Below are positions 1-8,985 of a stretch of 64,000 nt of DNA, piece after piece; the stretch's first letter is position 1; each line of letters starts with the position of its first letter. This DNA is from Bacteroidetes bacterium 2013_40CM_41_45 (GTDB lineage: Bacteria > Bacteroidota > Bacteroidia > AKYH767-A > 2013-40CM-41-45). The DNA lies in assembly GCA_002215675.1 (NCBI GenBank), contig NGFH01000002.1:533887-597886 (forward strand), read 5' to 3'. The translations under genes and the position numbers were made by a program. A model generated the notes under the pieces. It searched no databases. It was not told the origin of the DNA and saw nothing but the letters and a program-made list of their open reading frames with translations.

Positions 1-3
1 AAC

Positions 4-17
4 GTATAACAATAACT
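4..17. repeat. Partial heptad array (GTATAAC type)
   Basis: Two consecutive 7-nt units (GTATAAC, AATAACT) lie 6 nt beyond the stop codon of the minus-strand hydrolase. They match the right arm of the inverted heptad elements near 11.3 kb and 39.0 kb. The window edge cuts the rest, so a matching left arm cannot be checked. Confidence 0.45.
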
Positions 18-23
18 AGCTTT

Positions 24-821
24 TTAAGCGGTGGGCTTTTTTTGTGCCTTCAGCTGCAGCGCAAGCCATTCGGCAAGAATCCGGTTAAACTCTTCCGGTT
101 GTTCCATCATGGGAGCGTGTCCGCATTGGTCGATAAAAAATAAATCTGAAACGGGAAGCAGCGAATGAAATTCCTCCGCCACATCAGGAGGAGTAATAAT
201 ATCGTTCTTTCCCCAGATTAGGCAGGTAGGAATTTTTATATCCTTCAGTTCCTCGCTCATATTGTGGCGTATGGCTGATTTGGCCAAAGCAAGAATCCTG
301 ATGAGCTTGTCTCGGTCATTCACAGTTTGAAAACATTCATCAACCAGCTCTTTGGTCGCATGTTTGGGGTCGTAAAATGTAAGCGCCACTTTTTCTTTAA
401 TAAAATTATAATCCTCTCTTCTTGGGAACGTTCCGCCAAAAGAGTTCTCATAAAGACCTGAACTTGCGGTGAGAACCAAATGCCTGATTTTTTCAGGATG
501 CCTGAGGGTATGTAAAAGAGCGATGTGTCCTCCGAGGGAATTTCCTACAAGTGTAAAATCGGTGAAACCGAAGTGCGATATAAATTTAACAATGAATTTT
601 TCAAGCTGGTCCACATTGGTATCCGGCACAGGGTAATCAAAAATCGGTATCAGGGGAATAACAATACGGTACGAAGAAGAAAATCCCTTTACCACATCCA
701 CCCAGTTACTGAGCGCGCCAAATAAGCCATGAAGAAGGATAAGAGTATGTCCTTTCCCTTCGTCAATATAGTTGAAACCGTCTTTCGATTTTACCTGGTA
801 ACTCATAAAAGCATTTTTCAA
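24..821 (-). CDS. Alpha/beta hydrolase
   Basis: A 265-aa cytoplasmic hydrolase of the alpha/beta-fold superfamily. The oxyanion motif HG is at residues 31-32. The nucleophile elbow GNSLGG puts the catalytic Ser at 95. The acid is probably Asp207 (GKND) and the base His235 (CGHAP). The region between strand 6 and the acid forms a helical cap. The family includes esterases, MhpC-like C-C hydrolases and haloperoxidase-like enzymes, and the substrate cannot be read from sequence. There is no signal peptide. Met6 is an alternative start. The gene is divergent from mraZ, and the spacer between them carries the dcw operator. Confidence 0.85.
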   Translation of the reverse strand: MKNAFMSYQVKSKDGFNYIDEGKGHTLILLHGLFGALSNWVDVVKGFSSSYRIVIPLIPIFDYPVPDTNVDQLEKFIVKFISHFGFTDFTLVGNSLGGHIALLHTLRHPEKIRHLVLTASSGLYENSFGGTFPRREDYNFIKEKVALTFYDPKHATKELVDECFQTVNDRDKLIRILALAKSAIRHNMSEELKDIKIPTCLIWGKNDIITPPDVAEEFHSLLPVSDLFFIDQCGHAPMMEQPEEFNRILAEWLALQLKAQKKPTA

Positions 822-923
822 AAATACTCAAAAAGAACAATCCGGTTTTTTTAAGGCGAGTGCATGGAAAATTGCTTCGCAGGAAGGACAAAAAAACTTA
901 CGAAAAAAATATTTATTAACATG

Positions 924-950
924 TGGTAAGAAATGGTAAAATGTGGTAAA
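924..950 (+). promoter_or_regulatory. MraZ operator: three TGGT repeats at 10-bp spacing
   Basis: TGGT occurs at 924, 934 and 944, exactly one helical turn apart, each followed by an A-rich half. This matches the known MraZ site architecture (three short TGG-type repeats on a 10-bp period upstream of mraZ). A TATATTAG sequence just downstream (958-965) could be a -7 element, which would put the operator over the promoter and allow autorepression of the dcw cluster. Confidence 0.75.
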
Positions 951-1011
951 ACGTGTTTATATTAGCCGCCAGAAAAATTTCTGCCGGGGTAATAGGTCTA
1001 CACAAAAATTT

Positions 1012-1476
1012 ATGCAATCACTCTTAGGAGAATTTCCTTGTGCCGTTGATGATAAAGGACGCCTGATGCTGCCGGCTGCATTGTGTAAGCAGTTGCCGGT
1101 TTCGCAACGGAAAAAACTGGTGGTGAACCGCGGGTTTGAAAATCATTTAACCCTTTACACCGTTAATGTTTGGAAAAAGGTAACAGCAGAACTCAACAAG
1201 CTGAACCTTTATGTCAGGAAAAACCGCGATTTCGTGCGCAGGTTTCACAATGGTGCAACGGAACTGGCCGCCGACGGCACCAACCGGATTCTGATTCCGA
1301 AGCCGCTGCTTCAGTATGCAGTCATTTCGAAAGATGCGGTGCTCGTTGCTTTCTCAGACCGCATAGAACTTTGGTCGCAGACGGAATACGATAAACTGAT
1401 GAAAGACCGTGACGTGGACTTTGCAGCGCTTGCCGAAGATGTGATGGGACGCAGCAAAACCGAAGACAGGGAATAA
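1012..1476 (+). CDS. mraZ: Transcriptional regulator and dcw first gene MraZ
   Basis: A 154-aa protein of the usual MraZ length with two SpoVT/AbrB-like domains. Each domain carries the DxxxR-type core: VDDKGRLMLP near residue 13 and ADGTNRILIP near residue 85. MraZ forms ring oligomers that bind TGG-repeat operators upstream of its own gene, and such repeats are present at 924-947. I chose the ATG at 1012 (MQSLLGEF) because the longer GTG-initiated frame would translate through the operator and add a non-homologous N-terminus. The stop overlaps the rsmH start by one base (TAATG), which suggests translational coupling. Confidence 0.93.
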   Translation: MQSLLGEFPCAVDDKGRLMLPAALCKQLPVSQRKKLVVNRGFENHLTLYTVNVWKKVTAELNKLNLYVRKNRDFVRRFHNGATELAADGTNRILIPKPLLQYAVISKDAVLVAFSDRIELWSQTEYDKLMKDRDVDFAALAEDVMGRSKTEDRE

Positions 1477-2375
1477 TGAATTACCATGAGCCGGTTCTGC
1501 TTGCGGAAGCAATAGAAGGAATGAATATTAAAACCGGTGGAATTTATGTAGATGTAACATATGGTGGTGGAGGTCATTCGAAAGCAATAGTTGAGAAACT
1601 GAATAACGGAAAGATGTTTGCTTTCGACCAGGATGAAGATGCAGCAAAAAATGCAATTCAGGATAAAAAATTTACGTTGATAAAAAGCAACTTCAGGTAT
1701 ATAAAAAGGTTCATGAGGCATTACAATGCGCTGCCTGTAGACGGAATTCTTGCCGACCTGGGAATTTCCTCGCACCAGGTTGATACAGCATCGCGCGGGT
1801 TTTCAACCCGGTTTGATTCTCCTCTGGATATGCGAATGAACACGGAGCAGAAACTCAGCGCGCAGGAGGTTATCAATACGTATCCGGAAGAAAAACTGAA
1901 ATATATTTTTTCTGAATACGGTGAGGTAGAAAATGCCGGCAAGGTTGCTTACCAGGTTGCTGCAGCAAGAAAATCGAAAGCGATTGAAACAACCAAACAA
2001 TTGATAGAAGCGATAGACCGCAGCATAGATAAACGCTTTCCGGCAAAGTACCTGTCAAAAATTTTCCAGGCGTTGCGTATTGAAGTGAATGATGAAATAA
2101 ATGCCCTGAAAGAATTCCTGGTTCAGTCGGTAGAAGTTCTATCCAAAGGCGGACGGCTTGTTGTAATTTCTTATCACTCTCTGGAGGACCGGCTCGTAAA
2201 AAATTTCCTGCGCACGGGAAAGCCCGATGGTGAAATTGAAAAGGACATCTATGGCAATATCATGAACGTTCCCTTCAACTCATTGACAAAAAAACCGGTG
2301 ACGCCCTCGGAAGATGAAATTAAAATAAACCCACGGGCAAGAAGCGCGCGAATGAGGATTGCCGAAAAAATCTGA
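1476..2375 (+). CDS. rsmH: 16S rRNA (cytosine(1402)-N4)-methyltransferase RsmH
   Basis: A 299-aa SAM-dependent methyltransferase (MraW/RsmH) that N4-methylates C1402 of 16S rRNA in the ribosomal P site. Visible family marks are the N-terminal HEPVLL (residues 4-9), the SAM-binding DVTYGGGGHS (26-35), FDQDEDA after strand 2, the ADLGISSHQ segment and the C-terminal NPRARSARMR. It is full length. It is the second gene of the dcw cluster, coupled to mraZ by a one-base overlap and followed after 2 nt by the FtsL-like gene. Confidence 0.96.
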   Translation: MNYHEPVLLAEAIEGMNIKTGGIYVDVTYGGGGHSKAIVEKLNNGKMFAFDQDEDAAKNAIQDKKFTLIKSNFRYIKRFMRHYNALPVDGILADLGISSHQVDTASRGFSTRFDSPLDMRMNTEQKLSAQEVINTYPEEKLKYIFSEYGEVENAGKVAYQVAAARKSKAIETTKQLIEAIDRSIDKRFPAKYLSKIFQALRIEVNDEINALKEFLVQSVEVLSKGGRLVVISYHSLEDRLVKNFLRTGKPDGEIEKDIYGNIMNVPFNSLTKKPVTPSEDEIKINPRARSARMRIAEKI

Positions 2376-2377
2376 AC

Positions 2378-2752
2378 ATGGAAGAAGTAAAAAAAGAAGA
2401 CAGCAAACAAAAAAAATCGGTACTGCGTTCTGCAAACAGGATGGCGAAGTCTATAGTGGAAAGCGCCAACATCAGCCTGGAGTCAGTGGTAAAACAGATA
2501 CCATTTATCTTATTCCTTGCTTTTATAGCCATGCTGTATATCTCCAATACCTATTACGCAGAAAAAACAATCCGCGACATAAACAAAATCAAAAACGATC
2601 TCAAAGACCTGAGAGCAGAATATATCTACACAAAATCTGAATTGATGTTCAGCAGCCGGCAATCTGAAGTAGCCGCCATGGTTGCTGACCAGGAAATCAA
2701 AGAGTCAACCGTTCCGCCACAAACCATAATCGTAACAAAAAGCAAAAAGTAA
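2378..2752 (+). CDS. ftsL: FtsL-like cell division membrane protein
   Basis: A 124-aa bitopic membrane protein. A lysine-rich cytoplasmic part (1-40) is followed by one transmembrane helix (about 41-58) and a heptad-like periplasmic segment (about 61-100) that should form a coiled coil. This is the FtsL/DivIC topology. The place between rsmH and ftsI is the standard ftsL position. Sequence conservation in this family is poor, so the assignment rests on topology and synteny. In other bacteria FtsL pairs with FtsB and FtsQ and regulates FtsWI. Confidence 0.8.
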   Translation: MEEVKKEDSKQKKSVLRSANRMAKSIVESANISLESVVKQIPFILFLAFIAMLYISNTYYAEKTIRDINKIKNDLKDLRAEYIYTKSELMFSSRQSEVAAMVADQEIKESTVPPQTIIVTKSKK

Positions 2753-2754
2753 AA

Positions 2755-4866
2755 ATGGCAATGGAACCCCAAAAGCAGGTGATGCTGAGAATTTATCTCG
2801 TCTATGCACTCATGTGTCTTTTCGGGGGTGCTATAATTTTCCAGGTATTCCGGCTTCAGTTTGTAGAGGGTGAGTATTGGAAAAAGAAAGCCGACAGTTT
2901 ATCTACAGCTTACGTAAACATAGAAGCATCGCGCGGCAATATTTTTTCAGAGGATGGCGACCTGCTCGCCACATCGGTTCCGGTCTATGATATTTATATG
3001 GATTTCAGAGCACCCGGTATTACTAAAGAACTTTTTTACCATAGTGTGGATTCACTTGCTCTTTCCTTCTCAGTAATTTTTGGCGACAGAACGCCTCAGG
3101 AATACAGGAAAGAACTGAAAACTGCCTGGATTGAAAAAGACCGCTATCATCTTATCCAGAGAAAAATTTCTTACAAACAACTGAGAGAAGTAAAAAAATT
3201 GCCGCTCATCAGGATGGGAAGAAACGCTGGCGGTTTGATTGTTCAGCAGAATAGCAGACGGCAGTTGCCCTACCGCCTGCTGGCAGCGCGCACCATCGGG
3301 TATAAAATTGGAGAAGTGAAACCGGTGGGAATAGAAGGTTCTTTTAATGAAGAGCTCAGCGGTATCAGCGGGTTGCAGCTGATGCAGAAAATTTCGGGCG
3401 GTGTGTGGATGCCTATTAACGATGATAATGAAGTGGAGCCGCGCAACGGTGATGACATCATTACAACTATTGACGTAAACATACAGGATGTTACAGAGCA
3501 GGCGCTCTACGACCAGCTTGTAAAACACAATGCCGATAAGGGTTGTGCCGTAGTGATGGAAACAGCAACGGGTAAAGTAATTTCCATTGCCAACTTAACG
3601 CGCATGCCTGACGGCAGCTACGGGGAGACTTTCAATTATGCGGTAGGATACAGCAGCGAGCCGGGTTCTACATTTAAGCTTGCTTCACTGATGGCTGCAT
3701 TTGAAGATGGCTTGCTGGAACTGGATGACAGTATAGATACTCGTGGAGGAAAGATGCAATACTTCGGACAGTGGATGCGCGATTCGCACGAAGGCGGTTA
3801 CGGAAAAATATCTCTTGAAAAAGCATTTGCCGTATCATCTAACGTGGGCATCTCGCAACTTATTTACGGTTGCTATGCCAAAAAGCCCGATGCTTTTGTA
3901 GAGCATTTAAGAAAATTTCACCTCCATGAGCCGCTCAAGCTGCAGGTTACAGGCGAGGGGTTGCCTTATATAAAAGACACAAAAAACAAATTATGGTCTT
4001 CCACTTCTTTGCCGTGGATGTCTATCGGCTACGAAGTGCAAATCACTCCGCTGCAGTTGCTTACTTTTTTTAATGCCGTTGCCAATAACGGAAGAATGGT
4101 GAAACCAAAATTTGTTGATGAAATAAGGGAGCATGGGAGAACAGTTAAAAAATTTGATACCGAAATTATTGCGGATACCATTTGCTCTGCATCCACACTG
4201 GCAAAAGCAAAAACAATTCTTGAAACCGTGGTAGAATCAGGAACGGCAAGAAATATAAAGAACAGCTATTACAAAATTGCCGGCAAAACGGGAACAGCAC
4301 AGGTTGGATACAGCAAGCTTAATAAGGATAGAAAGATTTCCTACCAGGCATCTTTTGCCGGATACTTTCCTGCGGAGAATCCAAAATATTCGTGCATCGT
4401 GGTTATTTATTCTCCATCCAACCAGCTCTATTATGGATCCGATGTAGCAGCTCCGGTGTTCAAAGAAATTGCAGATAAGATTTACGCTACACAATTCGAC
4501 CTTCATAAAAACACCGAGCCACTTCTTGCAACAGAAGAAAAAACTTCTGTCCCCGTAAAAACCGGAAAGCAAAAGCAAACGGCTCAGGTGCTTGGCAAGC
4601 TTAATGTTCCCTCGAGTATTAACGGCAGCAGCGGTTGGGTGAGTTCTGTTCCCAATGATGACATAGTTGAGATGAAAGAGAAAGATTTTCCTCACGGAAC
4701 GGTGCCGGATGTAAAAGGCATGGGCTTAAGTGATGCGATTTACCTATTGGAAAATACAGGCATGCACGTCAGCGCATCGGGCAGGGGAGTAGTGAAAAAA
4801 CAATCGGTGAACCCGGGAACAAAAACAGAGCCGGGAAAAATAATTCAACTGGAACTGGGACTGTGA
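2755..4866 (+). CDS. ftsI: Division-specific transpeptidase FtsI (PBP) with C-terminal PASTA domain
   Basis: A 703-aa class B penicillin-binding protein that cross-links septal peptidoglycan as partner of FtsW. One N-terminal membrane helix (about 12-32) is followed by a dimerisation domain and then a transpeptidase domain. That domain has the active-site triad S305-T-F-K308, S361-S-N363 and K511-T-G-T. A single PASTA domain occupies about residues 643-703 (VPDVKGMGLSDA). FtsI with PASTA is usual in Bacteroidota but not in Proteobacteria. The start could also be Met3. The final bases overlap murE by four. Confidence 0.95.
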   Translation: MAMEPQKQVMLRIYLVYALMCLFGGAIIFQVFRLQFVEGEYWKKKADSLSTAYVNIEASRGNIFSEDGDLLATSVPVYDIYMDFRAPGITKELFYHSVDSLALSFSVIFGDRTPQEYRKELKTAWIEKDRYHLIQRKISYKQLREVKKLPLIRMGRNAGGLIVQQNSRRQLPYRLLAARTIGYKIGEVKPVGIEGSFNEELSGISGLQLMQKISGGVWMPINDDNEVEPRNGDDIITTIDVNIQDVTEQALYDQLVKHNADKGCAVVMETATGKVISIANLTRMPDGSYGETFNYAVGYSSEPGSTFKLASLMAAFEDGLLELDDSIDTRGGKMQYFGQWMRDSHEGGYGKISLEKAFAVSSNVGISQLIYGCYAKKPDAFVEHLRKFHLHEPLKLQVTGEGLPYIKDTKNKLWSSTSLPWMSIGYEVQITPLQLLTFFNAVANNGRMVKPKFVDEIREHGRTVKKFDTEIIADTICSASTLAKAKTILETVVESGTARNIKNSYYKIAGKTGTAQVGYSKLNKDRKISYQASFAGYFPAENPKYSCIVVIYSPSNQLYYGSDVAAPVFKEIADKIYATQFDLHKNTEPLLATEEKTSVPVKTGKQKQTAQVLGKLNVPSSINGSSGWVSSVPNDDIVEMKEKDFPHGTVPDVKGMGLSDAIYLLENTGMHVSASGRGVVKKQSVNPGTKTEPGKIIQLELGL

Positions 4867-6326
4867 AAACACTGAAAGACATACTCTATAAGACGGGCAT
4901 CGTAGATGTTTCCGGTTCCACATCGGTTACCATAAAAGACATCTTCGTGGACTCGCGCGAGGTTAAGAGTGAATCCTTATTTGTAGCGGTGAGAGGAACA
5001 AAAACAGACGGTCATGAATTTATTGCAAATGCCATTGATGCAGGTGCAGCAGCCATTGTGTGCGAAGAATTTCCTGACAAGCTCGACAATAAAGTAACGT
5101 ATGTTAAAGTAAGAGATTCTTCTCTTGCTTACGCGCAGATTGCTGCGAACTATTTTGGAAACCCTTCCGGGAAATTAAAAGTAATCGGTATAACCGGAAC
5201 CAACGGCAAGACGACAACAGCCACACTCTTGTTTAATCTTTTCGAAGCGCTTGGTTACAAAGCGGGATTGATTTCAACGGTGCAGAACCAGGTGGGCAGG
5301 CGAATTGTTCCATCCACTCACACTACACCCGATGCTATGCAGCTCAATCGTTTGCTGGCAGATATGGTTGAAGAACAATGTACGCATTGTTTTATGGAAG
5401 TGAGTTCACATTCTATTGTCCAGAAACGGATTGCAGGAATAGAATTTACAGGTGGAGTTTTTACCAACATCACTCACGACCACCTGGATTATCATAAAAC
5501 ATTCAGCGCATACATCAAAGCAAAAAAAGAATTCTTCGATGTGCTTCCTTCTTCGGCATTTGCCTTGGCGAATGCAGATGATAAAAATTCTGAAGTCGTG
5601 CTGCAGAACACGCGTGCCACCCGCAAAACTTTTGCGCTTCACTCGGCAGCCGACTTCAAAGGAAAAGTTATCGAAAATCATTTATCGGGAATGCTGCTTC
5701 AGCTCGATGGCAAAGAAGTGTGGTGCAAGCTCATCGGCAGGTTCAACGGATACAATGTTCTTGCAGCTTATGCAGTGGCCATGCTGCTTGGAGAGAATCG
5801 CGAAAAAATCCTGACGGCACTTAGCCAGTTGTCTCCTGCCGAAGGAAGATTCGATTACATCGAATCACCCAATCATATCACCGGTGTAGTGGATTATGCA
5901 CATACCCCTGATGCTTTGCAGAACATCCTGACCACGCTGCATGAAATCAGTGTCGGGAAAAATAAAATTATTACAGTGGTTGGCTGCGGTGGAGACCGTG
6001 ATAAGGCCAAGCGCCCGCTAATGGCAAAGATTGCCTGCGAACTGAGCAGCAAGGTGATTCTTACTTCGGACAATCCGCGTTCGGAAAATCCTGAAGATAT
6101 TATTCACCAGATGGAAGCGGGAGTGGAAACGATGCACAAAAAGAAAGTGCTCTCCATCGTGGACCGCAAGGAAGCCATCAAGACAGCGTGTGCCATTGCT
6201 GAGCCGGGCGATATCATTCTCGTTGCCGGAAAAGGACACGAGAAATACCAGGAAATCAAAGGAGAAAAAATTCCTTTCGATGACAAAGAATTATTGAAGA
6301 ATATGTTTTCATTAATGTACCACTGA
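4863..6326 (+). CDS. murE: UDP-MurNAc-L-Ala-D-Glu:meso-DAP ligase MurE
   Basis: A 487-aa Mur ligase that adds the third amino acid to the peptidoglycan stem peptide. The ATP P-loop GTNGKTT has Lys116. The specificity motif D403-N-P-R406 identifies meso-diaminopimelate rather than lysine as substrate, in line with dapD elsewhere in the window. The start is GTG inside a GTGA overlap with the ftsI stop. No nearby ATG would keep the family N-terminus, so the GTG is well supported. The stop overlaps the mraY ATG by one base. Confidence 0.95.
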   Translation: MKTLKDILYKTGIVDVSGSTSVTIKDIFVDSREVKSESLFVAVRGTKTDGHEFIANAIDAGAAAIVCEEFPDKLDNKVTYVKVRDSSLAYAQIAANYFGNPSGKLKVIGITGTNGKTTTATLLFNLFEALGYKAGLISTVQNQVGRRIVPSTHTTPDAMQLNRLLADMVEEQCTHCFMEVSSHSIVQKRIAGIEFTGGVFTNITHDHLDYHKTFSAYIKAKKEFFDVLPSSAFALANADDKNSEVVLQNTRATRKTFALHSAADFKGKVIENHLSGMLLQLDGKEVWCKLIGRFNGYNVLAAYAVAMLLGENREKILTALSQLSPAEGRFDYIESPNHITGVVDYAHTPDALQNILTTLHEISVGKNKIITVVGCGGDRDKAKRPLMAKIACELSSKVILTSDNPRSENPEDIIHQMEAGVETMHKKKVLSIVDRKEAIKTACAIAEPGDIILVAGKGHEKYQEIKGEKIPFDDKELLKNMFSLMYH

Positions 6327-7582
6327 TGCTGTACTATTTATTTGATTACTTAGACAAAGCATGGGATGTGCCGGGAGCCGGTGTATTCAGGTACATTTCT
6401 TTCCGCGCGTCAATGGCGATTATTTTCTCGCTGTTGTTTTCATTCCTGGTGGGGAAAAAAATTATTGCAGTGCTGCATAGAAAGCAAGTGGGTGAAACCA
6501 TCCGTGAGCTCGGACTCGAAGGACAATTACAAAAGCAGGGAACACCGACTATGGGAGGACTCATCATTATTGCTGCCATTCTTATTCCTACGCTGCTCTT
6601 TGCCCGCCTCGAGAATGTGTACATCATCCTGATGATTATTACTACGGTATGGCTCGGCTTCATCGGGTTTGTGGACGATTACATAAAAGTATTTAAGAAA
6701 GATAAGCAGGGCTTGCGTGCAAAAACTAAAATCACAGGGCAGGTAATTTTAGGATTGATTGTAGGCGGCATTTTGTATTTCAGTCCTAATGTAGTGGTAA
6801 AGGAAAAAATTGTACAGCAGAATATTCAGCTCCAGAGCCAATCCACGTTGGTTGATGATCTCCAGAAATTCGACAACGTACTGTTCACCGGCAAAAAAGT
6901 AAAGTCAACTAAAACCACCATTCCGTTTTTCAAAAACAACGAGCTGGACTATGCAAAGCTTCTTGCTTTCCTTGGCAGCAATTACCGCAAGTGGGCGTTC
7001 CTGGTTTTCATCCCTATAGTGATTCTCATTATCGCTGCCGTTTCCAACGGAGCTAATATGACCGATGGCATTGACGGCCTCGCTACCGGCATTTGCGCCA
7101 TCATCGGTATGACGCTGGCATTGTTCGCATATGTATCGGGCAATACAGTGTTCGCAAATTTTCTCAACATCATGTACATTCCCAATACAGGTGAGCTCGT
7201 AATATTCATAAGCGCCTTTGTAGGAGCGTGTGTCGGTTTCCTGTGGTTCAATTCATATCCCGCGGAAGTTTTTATGGGTGATACCGGAAGCTTGACGCTG
7301 GGAGGAATCATTGCCGTCATCGCAATTGCCATCCGAAAGGAACTTTTATTGCCACTGCTATGCGGAGTGTTTCTGCTGGAAAATTTATCGGTGATGCTGC
7401 AGGTGAGTTACTTCAAATATACCCGCAGAAAATACGGTATCGGAAAAAGAATTTTCCTGATGTCTCCGCTTCACCATCATTTTCAGAAAGCCGGGCTGCA
7501 CGAATCAAAAATTGTTACGCGCTTCTGGATTATCGGAATTATGCTCGCAGTGCTCACGGTTGTAACTCTTAAGCTAAGGTAG
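6326..7582 (+). CDS. mraY: Phospho-MurNAc-pentapeptide translocase MraY
   Basis: A 418-aa polytopic membrane enzyme that makes lipid I on undecaprenyl phosphate. The Mg/substrate motifs are present: the DD pair at 117-118, NMTDGIDG with Asp247, FMGDTGS with Asp319, and the HHH motif at 383-385. It is about 55-60 residues longer than the E. coli enzyme because of a polar insertion at roughly 152-225 (rich in Gln, Lys and Thr). That enlargement is typical of Bacteroidota MraY. It is coupled to murE by TGATG and followed by murD after 2 nt. Confidence 0.95.
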   Translation: MLYYLFDYLDKAWDVPGAGVFRYISFRASMAIIFSLLFSFLVGKKIIAVLHRKQVGETIRELGLEGQLQKQGTPTMGGLIIIAAILIPTLLFARLENVYIILMIITTVWLGFIGFVDDYIKVFKKDKQGLRAKTKITGQVILGLIVGGILYFSPNVVVKEKIVQQNIQLQSQSTLVDDLQKFDNVLFTGKKVKSTKTTIPFFKNNELDYAKLLAFLGSNYRKWAFLVFIPIVILIIAAVSNGANMTDGIDGLATGICAIIGMTLALFAYVSGNTVFANFLNIMYIPNTGELVIFISAFVGACVGFLWFNSYPAEVFMGDTGSLTLGGIIAVIAIAIRKELLLPLLCGVFLLENLSVMLQVSYFKYTRRKYGIGKRIFLMSPLHHHFQKAGLHESKIVTRFWIIGIMLAVLTVVTLKLR

Positions 7583-7584
7583 AG

Positions 7585-8931
7585 ATGGAGAAAAAGAAAA
7601 TAGTAATTCTCGGAGCAGGAGAAAGCGGTGCAGGTGCTGCGGTGCTGGCTAAGGCAAAAGGATATGATGTTTTTGTTTCTGACAGCGGTGCTATTAAAGA
7701 TAAATACAAAACTATTTTTTCTGAAAATAAAATCGCATACGAGGAAAAGCAGCACACTATGGAAAAAATCCTTCAGGCGGATGAAGTGATTAAAAGCCCG
7801 GGCATCCCTTCAAAAGCACCTGTGATGAAAAAAATATATGAAAAGAAAATTCCGGTATCAGGAGAAATTGAATTTGCATCGCGCTATACTAAATCAAAAA
7901 TGATTGGTATTACCGGAACCAACGGCAAAACCACTACGACTCTGCTTACACATCACATTCTCACAAAAGCAGGATTGAAAGCAGGGCTTGCGGGGAATGT
8001 GGGTCACAGTTTAGCAATGATGGTTGCACAGGACCCGCGGGATTATTATGTGCTTGAGCTGAGCAGCTTTCAGCTGGATGACATGAAAACATTTAAAGCC
8101 GACATCGCCATACTTCTCAATATTACTCCAGACCATCTCGACAGGTATCCTTCATTCGAAAATTATATTGACTCAAAATTTTCTATTACACGAAATCAAA
8201 CTTCGGCCGATGCATTTATCTATTGCGAAGATGACCTTGTAATCGCAGAAAATCTTTCACAGCATAACATCTCAGCTCAACCTTATCCATTCAGTATTAA
8301 AAAAAAAACTATTCCCGGAGCATACCTCGATAACAACGAAATAATAATTAACCTGAAAAACCACCAAAACCCCACCTTCACTATGTCTATCCACAACCTC
8401 TCCCTGCAAGGCAGGCACAACATTTACAACTCTATGGCTGCAGCGGTAGCCGCTAACATTCTCAACATTCGCAAGGAAGTGATTCGCGACTGCCTTAGTG
8501 ATTTCCGCAATGCCGAGCACCGCCTGGAGCACTTTGCCACCGTGCACGGAGTGGACTATGTTAATGACTCTAAAGCGACCAACGTAAATTCAACATGGTA
8601 TGCGCTTGAAAGTTATCACCGCCCGGTAATTTTAATTTTAGGTGGAGTGGATAAGGGAAACGATTATTCCATCCTCAAAGATTTAGTTTGTGAGAAAGTC
8701 AAAGCGATTGTTTGCCTGGGAAAAGACAATAAAAAAATTCACAAGGCGTTTAAGGATTGTGTGAAAATGATTGTGGATGTTTCATCGGCTGATGAGGCGG
8801 TTGCAACTGCATCAGGGCTTGCGACAAAAGGCGATGTGATTTTGCTTTCCCCTGCCTGCGCAAGTTTTGATTTGTTCGAAAACTACGAAGACCGCGGAAG
8901 ACAATTTAAACGTGCAGTTAAGGCATTATGA
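7585..8931 (+). CDS. murD: UDP-MurNAc-L-Ala:D-Glu ligase MurD
   Basis: A 448-aa Mur ligase that attaches D-glutamate to UDP-MurNAc-L-alanine. An N-terminal Rossmann-like domain (VILGAGESGAG) is followed by the central ATPase domain with P-loop GTNGKTTT (Lys115) and ELSSFQLD, and a C-terminal domain with the NDSKATN motif. Length and motifs are normal. A 7-nt tandem array begins one or two bases after the stop and fills the gap to ftsW. Confidence 0.95.
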   Translation: MEKKKIVILGAGESGAGAAVLAKAKGYDVFVSDSGAIKDKYKTIFSENKIAYEEKQHTMEKILQADEVIKSPGIPSKAPVMKKIYEKKIPVSGEIEFASRYTKSKMIGITGTNGKTTTTLLTHHILTKAGLKAGLAGNVGHSLAMMVAQDPRDYYVLELSSFQLDDMKTFKADIAILLNITPDHLDRYPSFENYIDSKFSITRNQTSADAFIYCEDDLVIAENLSQHNISAQPYPFSIKKKTIPGAYLDNNEIIINLKNHQNPTFTMSIHNLSLQGRHNIYNSMAAAVAANILNIRKEVIRDCLSDFRNAEHRLEHFATVHGVDYVNDSKATNVNSTWYALESYHRPVILILGGVDKGNDYSILKDLVCEKVKAIVCLGKDNKKIHKAFKDCVKMIVDVSSADEAVATASGLATKGDVILLSPACASFDLFENYEDRGRQFKRAVKAL

Positions 8932-8932
8932 A

Positions 8933-8982
8933 ATCACGAATGACCAATGACCAATGACCAATGACCAATGACTAATGACTAA
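8933..8982. repeat. Tandem heptad array (ATGACYA type) between murD and ftsW
   Basis: Seven consecutive 7-nt units lie between murD and ftsW: one degenerate unit (ATCACGA), four ATGACCA and two ATGACTA. The period is exact with no spacers. The array starts 2 nt after the murD stop. The next bases (ATGACCAAC) form the ftsW start codon, so the translation start may derive from the repeat. Similar TGACYAA arrays occur at 14.9 and 53.2 kb. No inverted partner was found here. Confidence 0.85.
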
Positions 8983-8985
8983 CCC

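Noticed and set aside
943-1011. GTG-initiated extension of mraZ
   Set aside because: It would translate through the MraZ operator and add 23 residues with no family similarity. The ATG at 1012 gives the normal MraZ start.
8933-8982. CRISPR array
   Set aside because: The unit is 7 nt without spacers and there are no cas genes. All heptad arrays fail this test.
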